A stretch of DNA of 52,461 nucleotides from Candidatus Jidaibacter acanthamoeba (GCF_000815465.1 NZ_JSWE01000186.1:1-52461); one strand, 5' to 3'. Counted from the first letter of the stretch, positions 25,797 to 35,692 are shown. The notes: generated from the sequence alone by a model not told the origin. A program made the numbers and translations.

Positions 25797-27134
25797 ATGT
25801 CCATATTTTTAATTAATACACTTACCAAAGTTAAAGAAGAATTTATCCCCATAGACCCGCTCCATGTTAAGATGTATGTTTGCGGTCCTACTGTTTATGA
25901 TCGTCCTCATCTTGGTAATGCGCGCTCTGCCGTAGTGTTTGATACTTTATATCGGTTACTGAAAAAAGTGTACCCTAAGGTTACCTTTGTTCGTAATATT
26001 ACTGACGTCGACGATAAAATCATTACAGCTTCCGAGCTCAATAAAGAAGATATCAGCTCCCTAACCACTCGTATTACCAAATATTATCACGAAGATATAG
26101 CGGCCATTTCTTGCGTTCCTCCGACAATTGAGCCGAGAGCAACCGCACATATCCAAGAGATGATTGAAATGATCGAGAGCCTAATCAAGCAAGGGTTTGC
26201 TTATCCGGTAGAAGGACATGTTCTTTTTAACATTGAGTCTTTTGAGGGGTACGGCAAACTTTCAAGAAGAAGTGTTGAAGAAATGATTGCAGGAGCAAGA
26301 GTAGAGGTTGCACCTTTCAAAAAGCACCCGGCTGATTTTGTTTTATGGAAGCCCGCAAAAGAAAATGAATACCATGCCAGCTTTGAAAGCCCATGGGGTA
26401 GGGGTAGACCAGGTTGGCATATTGAATGCTCTGCAATGAGTAAAAAGCACCTCGGTAATACTTTTGATATCCATGGTGGAGGAATAGATTTAACTTTTCC
26501 GCATCATGAAAATGAAATTGCTCAAAGCGTATGCGCTAATAATTCTGTCGAATTTGCGCGTTACTGGGTACATAACGGCTTTTTAACCGTTGACGGCGAG
26601 AAGATGAGCAAAAGCCTAAATAACTTTAAAACCGTGAGAGAAGCCTTAAATGAAGGAATTGAGGGCACTGTGCTAAGGTATTTTTACCTCACGACTCATT
26701 ATCGCAAGCCTCAAGATTTTACTCAAAAAGCAATTGATGATGCGAAAAAGGCTGTTGAGAGATTCAGAAACGTATTAAGCAAATTTAATAAAGAGGATTC
26801 TGACTCCACAGCTACACTTGAAGTAACGGAAGATTTAAAAGATGATTTAAATACTCCTGCAGCTCTTGCCAGACTCCATGGTTATGCTGATCAATTTTTT
26901 AAAGGCAATGAAACTATGGCGCTTCATCTTTATAGAAACGCTGAGTTTTTAGGTTTAAATTTATTAAAAGATGTTGAAGCTATACCTGTTGAGATTATAA
27001 AGCTGGCAAATGAGCGTATGCAAGCTAAGGCGGAGAAAAATTGGCAATTAGCTGACTCTTTAAGAGGAGAAATTGAGAGAAAAGGTTATACTATAAAAGA
27101 TACCAAAGGAACTTTTGAAATCAGCAAGCTTTGA
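25797..27134 (+). CDS. cysS: CysS, cysteinyl-tRNA synthetase
   Basis: CysS is the monomeric class I synthetase that charges tRNA-Cys. The HIGH-type motif is PHLGN (37-41) and the KMSKS loop is at 269-273. Zinc ligands are Cys29, Cys211, His236 and Glu240, at the positions expected from the family. RPGWHIECSAMS and GGIDLTFPHHENE are also diagnostic. The length of 445 fits. It follows surA after 33 bases and ends 9 bases from the end of priA on the other strand. No defect is visible. Confidence 0.96.
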   Translation: MSIFLINTLTKVKEEFIPIDPLHVKMYVCGPTVYDRPHLGNARSAVVFDTLYRLLKKVYPKVTFVRNITDVDDKIITASELNKEDISSLTTRITKYYHEDIAAISCVPPTIEPRATAHIQEMIEMIESLIKQGFAYPVEGHVLFNIESFEGYGKLSRRSVEEMIAGARVEVAPFKKHPADFVLWKPAKENEYHASFESPWGRGRPGWHIECSAMSKKHLGNTFDIHGGGIDLTFPHHENEIAQSVCANNSVEFARYWVHNGFLTVDGEKMSKSLNNFKTVREALNEGIEGTVLRYFYLTTHYRKPQDFTQKAIDDAKKAVERFRNVLSKFNKEDSDSTATLEVTEDLKDDLNTPAALARLHGYADQFFKGNETMALHLYRNAEFLGLNLLKDVEAIPVEIIKLANERMQAKAEKNWQLADSLRGEIERKGYTIKDTKGTFEISKL

Positions 27135-27143
27135 CAATGCCTC

Positions 27144-29108
27144 TTATAAAAAGCTATAAGGGTCGATATCTATCTTAAGCTTAACTCTTGGAGAGAGATT
27201 AATTTTAGAAAGCCAATGAGCAATAATCTTTTGCATATTTATATTCTTTGCACTCTTAACAATGAATCTATAACGATATCTTTTTCTTAACATAAAGATC
27301 GGAGCAGGCGAAGGGCCTAGAACGGTAATATTGCCGGTTTCAGGAATGTGAACGGCGATTTGATCCGCGGTATCCAAACAAGCTTGTTCGCTTATAGATT
27401 GTAAAGTTATAATTGCAAGTTTTGAATAGGGGGGCATATCAGCTTCCATTCTATCATTTAACTCCGCTTCATAGAACTTCTCACTATTTCCATTGCTTAA
27501 GTTTTTTAGCAATGCGCTTTCCGGTTCATAAGTTTGAATAATTACTACTCCTTTCTCAACTTCTCTCCCTGCCCTGCCTGAAACTTGATGCAGCAACTGA
27601 TAAGTCCGCTCTAGTGTTCTTATGTCTCCGCCGACTAAGTTTTTATCAGCTTCTATTATTCCGACTAAGTTAAGCTTAGGGAAATGCAACCCTTTTGCCG
27701 CCATTTGGGTACCGATTACAATATCAACTTCATTGTTCATAATTGCATCAATTATCTTTCCAGCTTCTTTATGGTTTTCGATGGTATCGCTGGTAAATAA
27801 GACAGTTCTGGCATCAGGTAAAAGTTTTTTGATTTCTTCTTCTATTCTTTCCACCCCCGGGCCTAAGGCAAAGACTTTTTCCGTACTGCCGCATGTAGTA
27901 CATTTTTGCACTTTCTCAATTGAATACCCACAGTAATGACATTGTAAAATACCTTTTTTCTTATGTTCTACCATCCAAAAATTACAGTCCGGGCATTCTA
28001 CTTTAGTTTTGCAGTTACTACAGTAGGTAATCGGAGCATACCCTCTACGATTAAGGAATAATAAAGATTGTTGCTTTGAAGCCAGGATTTCTTCAAGGTG
28101 GCTTTTTAAAGTGGGAGAAATCCATTCTCCTTTATTAAGCTGCTCTTTATTCAAATCAACTATTTTAATTTCCGGTAATGTTGCTGTTCCGTGACGAGAA
28201 GAAAGATAAACTTTTTCAGACTTGTTTTGCTTAACGTTATATATACTTTCTAAAGAGGGAGTGGCTGAAGAGAGAATAATTGGTATTTTTTCCAAACTTG
28301 CCCTTAAAATCGCCATATCTCGAGCATTATAGATTACTCCTTCTTCCTGCTTATATGATTGGTCATGCTCTTCATCAATTATAATCAACTTTAAATTTTT
28401 ATAGGGCAGAAATAATGCACTTCTGGCTCCGACTATAAACTTTGCTTTACCGCTGAAAACCGCCTCCCAATATATTTTTTTTTCCTTAGGAGAAATGCTT
28501 GAATGCCACTGAACCGGTTTAAAACCTAACCTTTCTTCAAATCTTTGCATAAGTTGGGTGGTTAAAACAATTTCAGGCAATAGTACTAGCGTCTGTTTAC
28601 CTTGATTAATTAATTCTTCCGCGGCTTTTAAGTAAACTTCCGTTTTACCGGAACCGGTTATACCTTCAAGTAAAATGGAGCTGTATTGATTTTGTGACAA
28701 CTTTTCTTGAATAAGCGCTAAAGCACTTTGTTGTTCGTCTCTTAAGCTCACTAAGTTTGATATGGTTTTATGCGCTCCGATTTCAATTTTAACTTCTTTA
28801 TCAAAATGCTTATTGCCCCCAAGTACCATTTTAAGTATTAACCCTCTTGGTACCATGTTGTAATTTGCTACCCGGTCAATAAATTTTATAAGGTTTTCTT
28901 CAAATTTCAGCCCCCTATAAACTTTACTGATTTCCTTAAGTTTACCATGGCTTTCATTGGTTTTACCTATAATAACACCGATTATCTCGGAGCTTCTGAA
29001 AGAAACTTTAACTAACTGCCCGTGCGATAAGTCATCTTCACCCGTATATTTATAGGTGAAAGTCTTATCAAACCTCAGTGGCAACAAAACAGAATAAAGT
29101 GTTTCCAT
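27144..29108 (-). CDS. priA: PriA, primosomal replication-restart helicase
   Basis: PriA is the 3'-to-5' helicase that recognises stalled forks and reloads the replisome. The N-terminal DNA-binding domain (residues about 1-100) is followed by Walker A GITGSGKT (149-156) and the DEEH box at 245-248. A zinc-binding insert carries paired cysteines (CSNCKTKVECPDC, then CHYCGYS, CTTCGS), eight in all as expected. Helicase motifs V-VI (IGTQMAAKGLHFPKL, HQVSGRAGRE) are present. At 654 residues it is of normal length for this order. It follows flhA by 7 bases on the same strand, an unusual pairing that suggests read-through from the flagellar gene. Confidence 0.95.
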   Translation of the reverse strand: METLYSVLLPLRFDKTFTYKYTGEDDLSHGQLVKVSFRSSEIIGVIIGKTNESHGKLKEISKVYRGLKFEENLIKFIDRVANYNMVPRGLILKMVLGGNKHFDKEVKIEIGAHKTISNLVSLRDEQQSALALIQEKLSQNQYSSILLEGITGSGKTEVYLKAAEELINQGKQTLVLLPEIVLTTQLMQRFEERLGFKPVQWHSSISPKEKKIYWEAVFSGKAKFIVGARSALFLPYKNLKLIIIDEEHDQSYKQEEGVIYNARDMAILRASLEKIPIILSSATPSLESIYNVKQNKSEKVYLSSRHGTATLPEIKIVDLNKEQLNKGEWISPTLKSHLEEILASKQQSLLFLNRRGYAPITYCSNCKTKVECPDCNFWMVEHKKKGILQCHYCGYSIEKVQKCTTCGSTEKVFALGPGVERIEEEIKKLLPDARTVLFTSDTIENHKEAGKIIDAIMNNEVDIVIGTQMAAKGLHFPKLNLVGIIEADKNLVGGDIRTLERTYQLLHQVSGRAGREVEKGVVIIQTYEPESALLKNLSNGNSEKFYEAELNDRMEADMPPYSKLAIITLQSISEQACLDTADQIAVHIPETGNITVLGPSPAPIFMLRKRYRYRFIVKSAKNINMQKIIAHWLSKINLSPRVKLKIDIDPYSFL

Positions 29109-29115
29109 TATTTAA

Positions 29116-31236
29116 TTAAATTTGACCTATAGTTTTAATTTTAGCTTTGGGGTGAATTTCGCTTTGCGATAACACTACTATATTTGCCCTTAATCTCTCA
29201 ACAATAGCTCTAATAAAAGGTCTAAGATTTGAGGAAGTTAAAATTACGGGAAACTCTCCTTCAAGTGCATGCCTCTCTAAAACTTTATTAATGGAAGCGA
29301 CAAATTCCTGCAATTTACTCGGCGCCATTATAAGTTGCTTTTCATCATTTTCCCCGGTAATTGCATCTGAAAATGCCTGCTCCCATTGAGGCGATAATAT
29401 AACTATCGGTATATACCCTCTTTCATTAGTATTAGTATGACATATTTGCTTAGAAAGTCTGGTTCTGACATGTTCTGCAATTTTTGATGCATTGTTGGTG
29501 TTCACCGAAATCTCGGAAACAGCTTCAAGAATAGTGGATAAATCTCTAATTGATACTCCTTCGGCTAAAAGCTGCTGTAAAATCCTCTGTAAAATTGTAG
29601 TAGAAATTTGTGAAGGAATGATCTCTGAAGCTAACTTCTTATGTTCGGGGGATAATCCGTCGATTAGCTTTTGGGTTTGGCTATAGGTAAGTAGCTCAGT
29701 TATATTTTCCTTAATAATTTCCGTCAAATGAGTGATAATAACCGTCGGCGGGTCAACTACCGTATATTCTCTAAATAACGCTTCTTCTCTTTGATCTTCA
29801 AGTATCCACTTAGCAGCTAATCCGAAAGCAGGTTCAGTCGTGACTTCTCCCGGAAGCTCAATGGCTTTTCCTTTCGGCTCCATTACTAACAGCATTTCCG
29901 GCCTGACATTCGACCTGCCGCACTCTATATCTTTAATCTTAATACAATACGTAGTCGGATCCAACTCGAGATTATCCTGTATTCTAATTGAAGGTATAAT
30001 GAACCCCATATCTCTGGCAATCTGCTTTCTTAAGGCTTTTATCTGATCAGTTAATTTATGGCCTTTTTGGTAATTAATTAAAGATAATAATTCATAACCT
30101 AATTCCAGTTTTATAGTATCAATTTGTAAAGTATCACTCAAAGCATCCTCAGGAGCAGCTCCTTCAACACTTTCATCACCTTGAGCTATACCGTCCGCTT
30201 TCTCTTCATCCTCCTTAACCTTAGCTTTAGCCTTATTTAAATAGTATGCAAGTCCTGAAGTTATACCGGCTACGAATAGAAAAGGAATGGCAGGAATTCC
30301 GGGCATCATCGCCATAAATGCAATTAACCCCGAACTAACCCCTAAAGCTTTCGGGTAACTTCCCAGCTGCTCAAATATTGCCTTTTCGGCGGAGCCAGTA
30401 GAACCTGATTTTGTTACCAGTAAACCTGCCCCCGTAGAAACTATTAATGCCGGTATCTGAGTAACCAACCCGTCACCGATAGTAAGTATGGTATATGTGG
30501 TAAGTGCTTTTTCAAAACTCATGTCCATTTGCACGGTACCGATTATAATACCGGCAACAAAGTTGATAAATATGATAAGCAGCGCAGCAATAGCATCGCC
30601 ACGAACAAATTTATTAGCACCATCCATAGCTCCGAAGAAAGTATTTTCGTCTTCTAAATGCTTTCTGCGGCTACGAGCTATTTCTTCACTGATTAAACCG
30701 GCTGAAAGATCGGCATCAATAGCCATTTGCTTCCCGGGCATTGCATCTAAGCTGAATCTTGCTGCCACCTCTGCAATCCTGCCCGAACCTTTAGTAATAA
30801 CGATAAAATTTATAATAGTAAGAATAGCAAAAACAATAACACCGATTATAACCGAGCCTTGCATAACAAAATAACCGAATGCCTCAACTACATGTCCTGC
30901 CGCACTGGTACCCGTATGCCCTTTACTTAATATTAGCCTGGTGGTTGCAATACTTAAGGAAAGCCTTAGCATGGTTACAACTAATAAAACGGTAGGAAAT
31001 GAACTAAAATCCAGAGGCCTATCAATAAAAAGCGATGTCATTAATATCAAAACTGAAAGTGTGATTGAAATACTTAAAAGAAAATCGACTACCATCGGGG
31101 GAATCGGAAAGATAAGCACCCCGACTATACAAAGAACACCTACTGCAAAAAAGATATCTAAATTGCGCTTTGAACCGGAAATTCCGTTTAAGATTCCTTC
31201 CTTATCAAATGGCAGATTGAAACTCCCAATGCGCAT
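29116..31236 (-). CDS. flhA: FlhA, flagellar export gate protein
   Basis: FlhA forms the nonameric ring at the base of the flagellar type III export gate. It has eight N-terminal membrane segments (residues about 25-330). The FHIPEP-family motif region KGSGRIAEVAARFSLDAMPGKQMAIDADL is intact. A cytoplasmic domain that receives substrate-chaperone complexes ends at residue 706. A short acidic linker (EDEEKADGIAQGDESVEGA) joins the halves. The virulence homologue (SctV) is unlikely because flagellin, FliD and FliS are encoded nearby. Within the window it is the only basal-body or export component, so flagellar genes are scattered in this genome. Confidence 0.95.
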   Translation of the reverse strand: MRIGSFNLPFDKEGILNGISGSKRNLDIFFAVGVLCIVGVLIFPIPPMVVDFLLSISITLSVLILMTSLFIDRPLDFSSFPTVLLVVTMLRLSLSIATTRLILSKGHTGTSAAGHVVEAFGYFVMQGSVIIGVIVFAILTIINFIVITKGSGRIAEVAARFSLDAMPGKQMAIDADLSAGLISEEIARSRRKHLEDENTFFGAMDGANKFVRGDAIAALLIIFINFVAGIIIGTVQMDMSFEKALTTYTILTIGDGLVTQIPALIVSTGAGLLVTKSGSTGSAEKAIFEQLGSYPKALGVSSGLIAFMAMMPGIPAIPFLFVAGITSGLAYYLNKAKAKVKEDEEKADGIAQGDESVEGAAPEDALSDTLQIDTIKLELGYELLSLINYQKGHKLTDQIKALRKQIARDMGFIIPSIRIQDNLELDPTTYCIKIKDIECGRSNVRPEMLLVMEPKGKAIELPGEVTTEPAFGLAAKWILEDQREEALFREYTVVDPPTVIITHLTEIIKENITELLTYSQTQKLIDGLSPEHKKLASEIIPSQISTTILQRILQQLLAEGVSIRDLSTILEAVSEISVNTNNASKIAEHVRTRLSKQICHTNTNERGYIPIVILSPQWEQAFSDAITGENDEKQLIMAPSKLQEFVASINKVLERHALEGEFPVILTSSNLRPFIRAIVERLRANIVVLSQSEIHPKAKIKTIGQI

Positions 31237-31363
31237 TTAAATCCTTACAATATAATATGTTTATAAGTATGAGTATAGGTGGGAATAATATTTTGTTAAT
31301 ACTTTTTTCTTTTATTTCTAAGAATTTTAAAGTTAAACTACTTCAAAACCTACTAAGTAAAAA

Positions 31364-32665
31364 ATGCATATTTCGAAAATCATTATTTTTATTGCAGCAT
31401 TTCTGATATGCAACACTGCACACGGCATGCAAATAATAATTGATGAAGAGGCAGAAGAAGTAATAACTGAAATTGCGCGACCGATCTTTAGAGCAGCAGG
31501 TTTGCCCGGTAAAGATTTAAAAATCAAAATAGTCGGCGATAAAAGCATTAATGCATTTGTAATGGATAATACTAATATTTTTATCTTTACCGACCTGATT
31601 ACTTTTTCGGATAACCCGGATGTGCTCGCGGGAGTAATCGCCCATGAGTGTGCTCATATTGCTTTAGGGCATATTTCATTAACTCGCGAAAAGATGGAAT
31701 CTTTGAAAAATAAAATGATTGCAAGTACTATTTTGGGAGCTGCCGCAGGATTATTAAGCGGAAACTTTGAAACCTTTGGTGCAGTAGCATTGGGTGGGAA
31801 ACATGCTGCGGAAATGGATTTTTTAAAGCATTCAAGAATACAGGAATCACAAGCAGATGCTGCTGCAATTAAATACTTAGAGAAGATTAAGTTGTCTCCT
31901 GATGGCTTATCTAAGCTCCTTCGCCACTTAAACAGTAATGAAAGAATTTTTTATAAGGGCTCAAATCCTTATCTTCTCACCCACCCGGTTTCCAGAGAAA
32001 GAATTAATTATATTAAACAAAATACTAACATCTCTTTAGGATCACTCCCTTCAAGCTTAAACCATAAATATAAAATGATTGTAGCTAAGGTATTTGCTTT
32101 TACTTCTCCCTTTAAGGAAGTTTTCAAAAAGTATGGGGGCAATGATAAACCTGACCTATATGCACATTCGATTGCTTATTATAAAATCGGAAAATTAAAA
32201 ACCGCACTTGAACTCATAGATAAATTGCTCTTAGTAGAACCGAATAACCCGTATTTTATTGAACTTAAGGCTCAATTTCTATATGAAAACGGTAAGGTTA
32301 ACGAGTCTATTACTTATTATGAAAAAGCATTAAAACTTAAAAGTACATCTACCATATTTAAAATCGAGCTAGCTTCCGCATTAATTACCGCCGATTCCGA
32401 CCTTAAAAAAGCCGGGGAACTTTTACGCTCTGCGATTGATGTCGACAGATCAAATTTTAGCGCTTGGCATAGCTTAGGAATTGTTTTAGGTAAGGAAAAT
32501 ATGACTGACTATTCATATATAGCTCTCGCTCATGCATTTTCAATTATCGGAGATACTAAAACTGCTAAAAAATTCATTAATAGTATAAACAGTGAATCCA
32601 ATCATATCAAAGACCCATTTTATATAAGCGCACTGGAAGAAGCTAAAACAGCAATAAAAAAATAG
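31364..32665 (+). CDS. M48 metalloprotease with TPR domain (BepA-like)
   Basis: A secreted zinc peptidase of the BepA/LoiP/YfgC type that repairs or degrades misassembled outer-membrane proteins, LptD being the known BepA client. The signal peptide is residues 1-21 (IIIFIAAFLICNTAHG). The zinc motif is His94-Glu95-Cys-Ala-His98, and the third ligand is Glu161 in QESQADAAA. The C-terminal half (from about residue 255) carries TPR units (YAHSIAYYKIGKLKTALEL, NESITYYEKALKLK). The length of 433 is near that of BepA (487). It opens a plus-strand group of envelope genes after a 127-base divergent spacer from flhA. Confidence 0.88.
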   Translation: MHISKIIIFIAAFLICNTAHGMQIIIDEEAEEVITEIARPIFRAAGLPGKDLKIKIVGDKSINAFVMDNTNIFIFTDLITFSDNPDVLAGVIAHECAHIALGHISLTREKMESLKNKMIASTILGAAAGLLSGNFETFGAVALGGKHAAEMDFLKHSRIQESQADAAAIKYLEKIKLSPDGLSKLLRHLNSNERIFYKGSNPYLLTHPVSRERINYIKQNTNISLGSLPSSLNHKYKMIVAKVFAFTSPFKEVFKKYGGNDKPDLYAHSIAYYKIGKLKTALELIDKLLLVEPNNPYFIELKAQFLYENGKVNESITYYEKALKLKSTSTIFKIELASALITADSDLKKAGELLRSAIDVDRSNFSAWHSLGIVLGKENMTDYSYIALAHAFSIIGDTKTAKKFINSINSESNHIKDPFYISALEEAKTAIKK

Positions 32666-32737
32666 AAAATCACTTGCTTATTATCATAAAACTTTTAAAA
32701 GATAAGTTGCAGTAAATTATAAAGTACGGTCATCAAT

Positions 32738-33559
32738 ATGAATTATAGAATTTTATCCACCTATGTTTTCCTCTTAGGGTTCTTTGCTTTCCTGGGGTTT
32801 GCTTATTTTAATTATTCTAAATCTCCTTCTGTGGAAAAACTCAATACTGAAAAATTTAGAGAAAATGAAAGTGCTCTTGAAGAAACTATTATAAAAGTCA
32901 TTAAAGATAACCCTGAAGCTATTATTAAATCATTAGAAAACTATCAAATGAAAAAAATGCAAGAGGCCATTGCTGAATCAGGTAAGAAAATAAAAACTCA
33001 TTTAGCGGAACTTGAAAATAATTCGGATGACCCGAGAGTGGGAATGAAGAATGCTAAAGTTAAAGTAATTGAATTTTTTGACTATAATTGCGGTTATTGT
33101 AAACATACATCAAATATCAAGTCTAAAATTATTGAACAGAATCCCGATATAGAATATGTATTTAAAGAATTACCGATTTTAGGCGAAAGCTCAGTACTTG
33201 CGGCTAGATATGCTTTAGCTGTAAATATAGTTGATAAGAGTAAATATTTAGCATTTCACTTAGCGGTACTAAACGACAAGGGTAAGAAAGACGAAGAAGC
33301 TTTACTTAGCTTAGCGGGTAAAGTCGGAGTTAATATTCCTAATCTTAAAAAGGCTTTAACTGATAATAAGATAAATGAAATTATCCAAGCTAACCAGAAT
33401 CTTGCCAGAACAGTCGGTATAGGCGGAACTCCTACATTTATTATAGCAGGAGAGCTTATGAATGAGTTAGGCTACGAAAGCTTAGTTGCGAAAATTAACG
33501 AGGCTAAAGCTAAAGCAGAGCAGCCGAATAAAGTTACTCCATCCACAGATTCAAAGTAA
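32738..33559 (+). CDS. DsbA family thiol:disulfide oxidoreductase (Com1/BdbD-like)
   Basis: A periplasmic or membrane-anchored thioredoxin-fold protein. An N-terminal membrane segment is at residues 8-25. A helical region of about 70 residues follows, with the DNPEAIIKSLENYQMKK pattern seen in Com1-like proteins. The DsbA domain has the active site Cys118-Gly-Tyr-Cys121 and a cis-Pro loop (IGGTPTFII). The dipeptide GY between the cysteines differs from PH in E. coli DsbA. The length is 273. It would form or isomerise disulfides in exported proteins; LptD is a typical client. A DsbB or DsbD partner is not in the window. Confidence 0.88.
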   Translation: MNYRILSTYVFLLGFFAFLGFAYFNYSKSPSVEKLNTEKFRENESALEETIIKVIKDNPEAIIKSLENYQMKKMQEAIAESGKKIKTHLAELENNSDDPRVGMKNAKVKVIEFFDYNCGYCKHTSNIKSKIIEQNPDIEYVFKELPILGESSVLAARYALAVNIVDKSKYLAFHLAVLNDKGKKDEEALLSLAGKVGVNIPNLKKALTDNKINEIIQANQNLARTVGIGGTPTFIIAGELMNELGYESLVAKINEAKAKAEQPNKVTPSTDSK

Positions 33560-33607
33560 GCCGGTAACTTTATAATAATACACTAAAAAAATAATATTAA
33601 TTTTATC

Positions 33608-33648
33608 CCTCTTCGTTTATTCTACCAAATATTCGGAGAGGTTTTTTT
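33608..33648 (+). promoter_or_regulatory. stem-loop plus T7 that covers the Shine-Dalgarno of the next gene
   Basis: CCTCTTCG (33608-33615) pairs with CGGAGAGG (33634-33641), with one G-U pair, around an 18-base loop. T7 follows, and then the ATG at 33649. The right arm contains the Shine-Dalgarno GGAGAGG. The element can act as a terminator for the upstream dsbA-like gene, or in a read-through message it would hide the ribosome binding site. Confidence 0.55.
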
Positions 33649-34431
33649 ATGAATGAAGAGATAAAAGAAGCTATTGTCAGCAAAAAAATAAAAAAGACGC
33701 CCATACTTATAGCATTGTTAGGAGTGCTAATCCTAAGCATATATTTAGGCTTTTTCCTTCTAAAAAAAGAATTAGATCAAATTCGTAATTCTATATTATT
33801 AGTTCAGGATACCACACAATACAGCCTATCAAATTTAGAAGAAATAAAAGCCCAAAAGCACTTGTTGGCTGAAACCCTAAAAGTATTCAAAAATGTGCCT
33901 AAGACCAGCAGCGAAGAAATAGTGAGCAAAGCTAATAAGTTTGAATTAATTAAAAGAATTTATCTGGTAAGACAAAGACTGAAAGACTCGCACAATATAG
34001 TTACGGATTTAGAGAAGATTGCAGATTATAATGATTCCTTTTTAAAAGATAAAATGAATAATTTTATTAAACTTGAATACTCTTCTCTTAAGTCAAATTC
34101 CAATCTAATTAAAATAATTGAAAATATTGAAAATACCAGTACGGAGATAGCCCAGCCCGAAGGCTACTATGCAAGAGTAAAACAATATTTTAATAAATTG
34201 GTATTGGTTAAAAGCAGCAAGGATTATAAACAGGAAAAGATAAGGAAAGATAAACTGGTGCAAATCAAAAAAGCAGTAGAGATGGGCAATATAGCTTCAG
34301 CTTATAATATTTCAAAAACTGTTTCTAATCAGAATAAAGAATTGGAATACTTACAAAATTTGCTGCATACTAGAATTGGCTTAGAAAAACTTTTAAATGA
34401 ATTTACATTGAGTATACTGGAAAATGATTAG
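33649..34431 (+). CDS. membrane coiled-coil protein upstream of HemY (mitofilin/Mic60-like position)
   Basis: The 260-residue protein has one membrane segment (about residues 18-38) followed by a long, charged helical region with coiled-coil spacing (IRNSILLVQDTTQYSLSNLEEIKAQ, LRQRLKDSHNIVTDLEKI). In alphaproteobacteria the gene just before hemY encodes the bacterial relative of mitofilin/Mic60 (COG4223), which shapes inner membranes. The 8-base overlap with hemY and the matching topology make this the best guess. The sequence itself is too divergent to confirm a mitofilin C-terminal domain, and HemX-like is another label used for such genes. The ribosome binding site is inside a stem-loop. 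Confidence 0.55.
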   Translation: MNEEIKEAIVSKKIKKTPILIALLGVLILSIYLGFFLLKKELDQIRNSILLVQDTTQYSLSNLEEIKAQKHLLAETLKVFKNVPKTSSEEIVSKANKFELIKRIYLVRQRLKDSHNIVTDLEKIADYNDSFLKDKMNNFIKLEYSSLKSNSNLIKIIENIENTSTEIAQPEGYYARVKQYFNKLVLVKSSKDYKQEKIRKDKLVQIKKAVEMGNIASAYNISKTVSNQNKELEYLQNLLHTRIGLEKLLNEFTLSILEND

Positions 34432-35689
34432 AATTATTACATTAATAATCTTTATAGCCTGTCTTACTTTCGGGTTTTTATGGTTGTATCAGAATAGCGG
34501 CAATATTAGTTTTGATGCCTTTGGTTACCATGTAGAAACTTCTTTTGCTTTATCAGTGCTGTTTCTTTTATTCTTTTTTATGGCAATGCTGTTATTAATA
34601 CGTATATTCTTTGTCATACTCGGTTTGCCTTATAATTTTAAAAATTTAATTACTTCCTTTTATAAGGTTAATATTCCTTTAAAACTTGAGGAGCTGCTGG
34701 TTGCTATATATAATCATAATCATCCAAAAGCAAATAAAGCATTAAACCAGCTAAGGAAACATTTACCTGAAAATTTAACCAACTTATTAGCCTCGGAAGT
34801 AGCTTTGTTAAAAGAGGAACTGGGTGAAATTAAGTTGGCTTTTCTCAATTTGTCTAAGAATGATGCAACAAGAATTGCAGGTATAGAAGGATTAATTTCA
34901 GTTGCTCAACAGGAAAATAATTGGAATGAAGTGATAACTTACTGCAATGAGCTTAATAAAATTCATAAAAGCGAATGGTTACTAAGCACATATATTCATG
35001 CATTTATCATGGAGGATAAATGGGAGGATTTAATCAATTTTATTGAAAATTCCAGGCAATCTTCTTTACTCGCTAAAAATAGAAGAAAACAACTATTAGG
35101 AATTGCGTGTTATAAAGTTGCAAATAACTATTTTCTAACTCGTGATAGTGAAAATGCCTTAAAATATGCTTTATTTTCCTATAAACACCTTAGTGACTTT
35201 ACTCCTAACCTCATTTTATTGGCAAAAATTAAAGCTGCAGATCAAAAATTCGAGGATAGTATAAAATATATTAAGGCTGTATGGCAAATAGAACCAAGTT
35301 TTAGCGCATCGGATATATTAGTTTCCATAAGAAAAAATTATACGGATGAGAAGTTTTTTAAAATTGTAAAAAATATAACCGGCTACAATTCCGGACATTA
35401 TGAAAGCAATTTATTACTTGCAAAAGCTGCCCTTGATATCGGAAAATATGAAGATGCTTTTGAAGCAATATCAAAAGCTATTGAAGAGAATTATAAATTT
35501 AGGGCATGTCTTATAATGGCTGAATATTGCCAAAAAACACACGGGAATGTTACTGAAGTAATCGAGTGGGTTAAACGCGCGATAGGCTCGGAAATTGATG
35601 TTTTCCATTTATTATATTTTTGGGATTTCAACACAATGAACATTACTAAATTCCCGACTAATAATTGCTTTCCGATTGCGAGGGTCTAA
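34424..35689 (+). CDS. hemY: HemY-like inner-membrane TPR protein
   Basis: The 421-residue protein has two N-terminal membrane segments (residues 4-20 and 38-64) enclosing a NISFDAFGYHVETS loop that matches the HemY_N domain. A long TPR region follows (SEVALLKEELGEIKLAFLNL, ESNLLLAKAALDIGKYEDAFEAI). The proteobacterial HemY of this type is not a protoporphyrinogen oxidase; it is an inner-membrane protein associated with the heme operon whose biochemical job is unclear. It overlaps the preceding membrane coiled-coil gene by 8 bases and ends 3 bases from tpiA on the other strand. No heme enzyme genes are in the window. Confidence 0.8.
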   Translation: MIRIITLIIFIACLTFGFLWLYQNSGNISFDAFGYHVETSFALSVLFLLFFFMAMLLLIRIFFVILGLPYNFKNLITSFYKVNIPLKLEELLVAIYNHNHPKANKALNQLRKHLPENLTNLLASEVALLKEELGEIKLAFLNLSKNDATRIAGIEGLISVAQQENNWNEVITYCNELNKIHKSEWLLSTYIHAFIMEDKWEDLINFIENSRQSSLLAKNRRKQLLGIACYKVANNYFLTRDSENALKYALFSYKHLSDFTPNLILLAKIKAADQKFEDSIKYIKAVWQIEPSFSASDILVSIRKNYTDEKFFKIVKNITGYNSGHYESNLLLAKAALDIGKYEDAFEAISKAIEENYKFRACLIMAEYCQKTHGNVTEVIEWVKRAIGSEIDVFHLLYFWDFNTMNITKFPTNNCFPIARV

Positions 35690-35692
35690 AGC

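Noticed and set aside
27134-27170. CTTATA/TATAAG palindrome as a cysS terminator
   Set aside because: It lies inside the last codons of priA, has a 6-bp AT-rich stem and no T-run.
30488-30874. 128-codon plus-strand frame inside flhA
   Set aside because: Antisense shadow of FlhA, without a ribosome binding site or recognisable domain.
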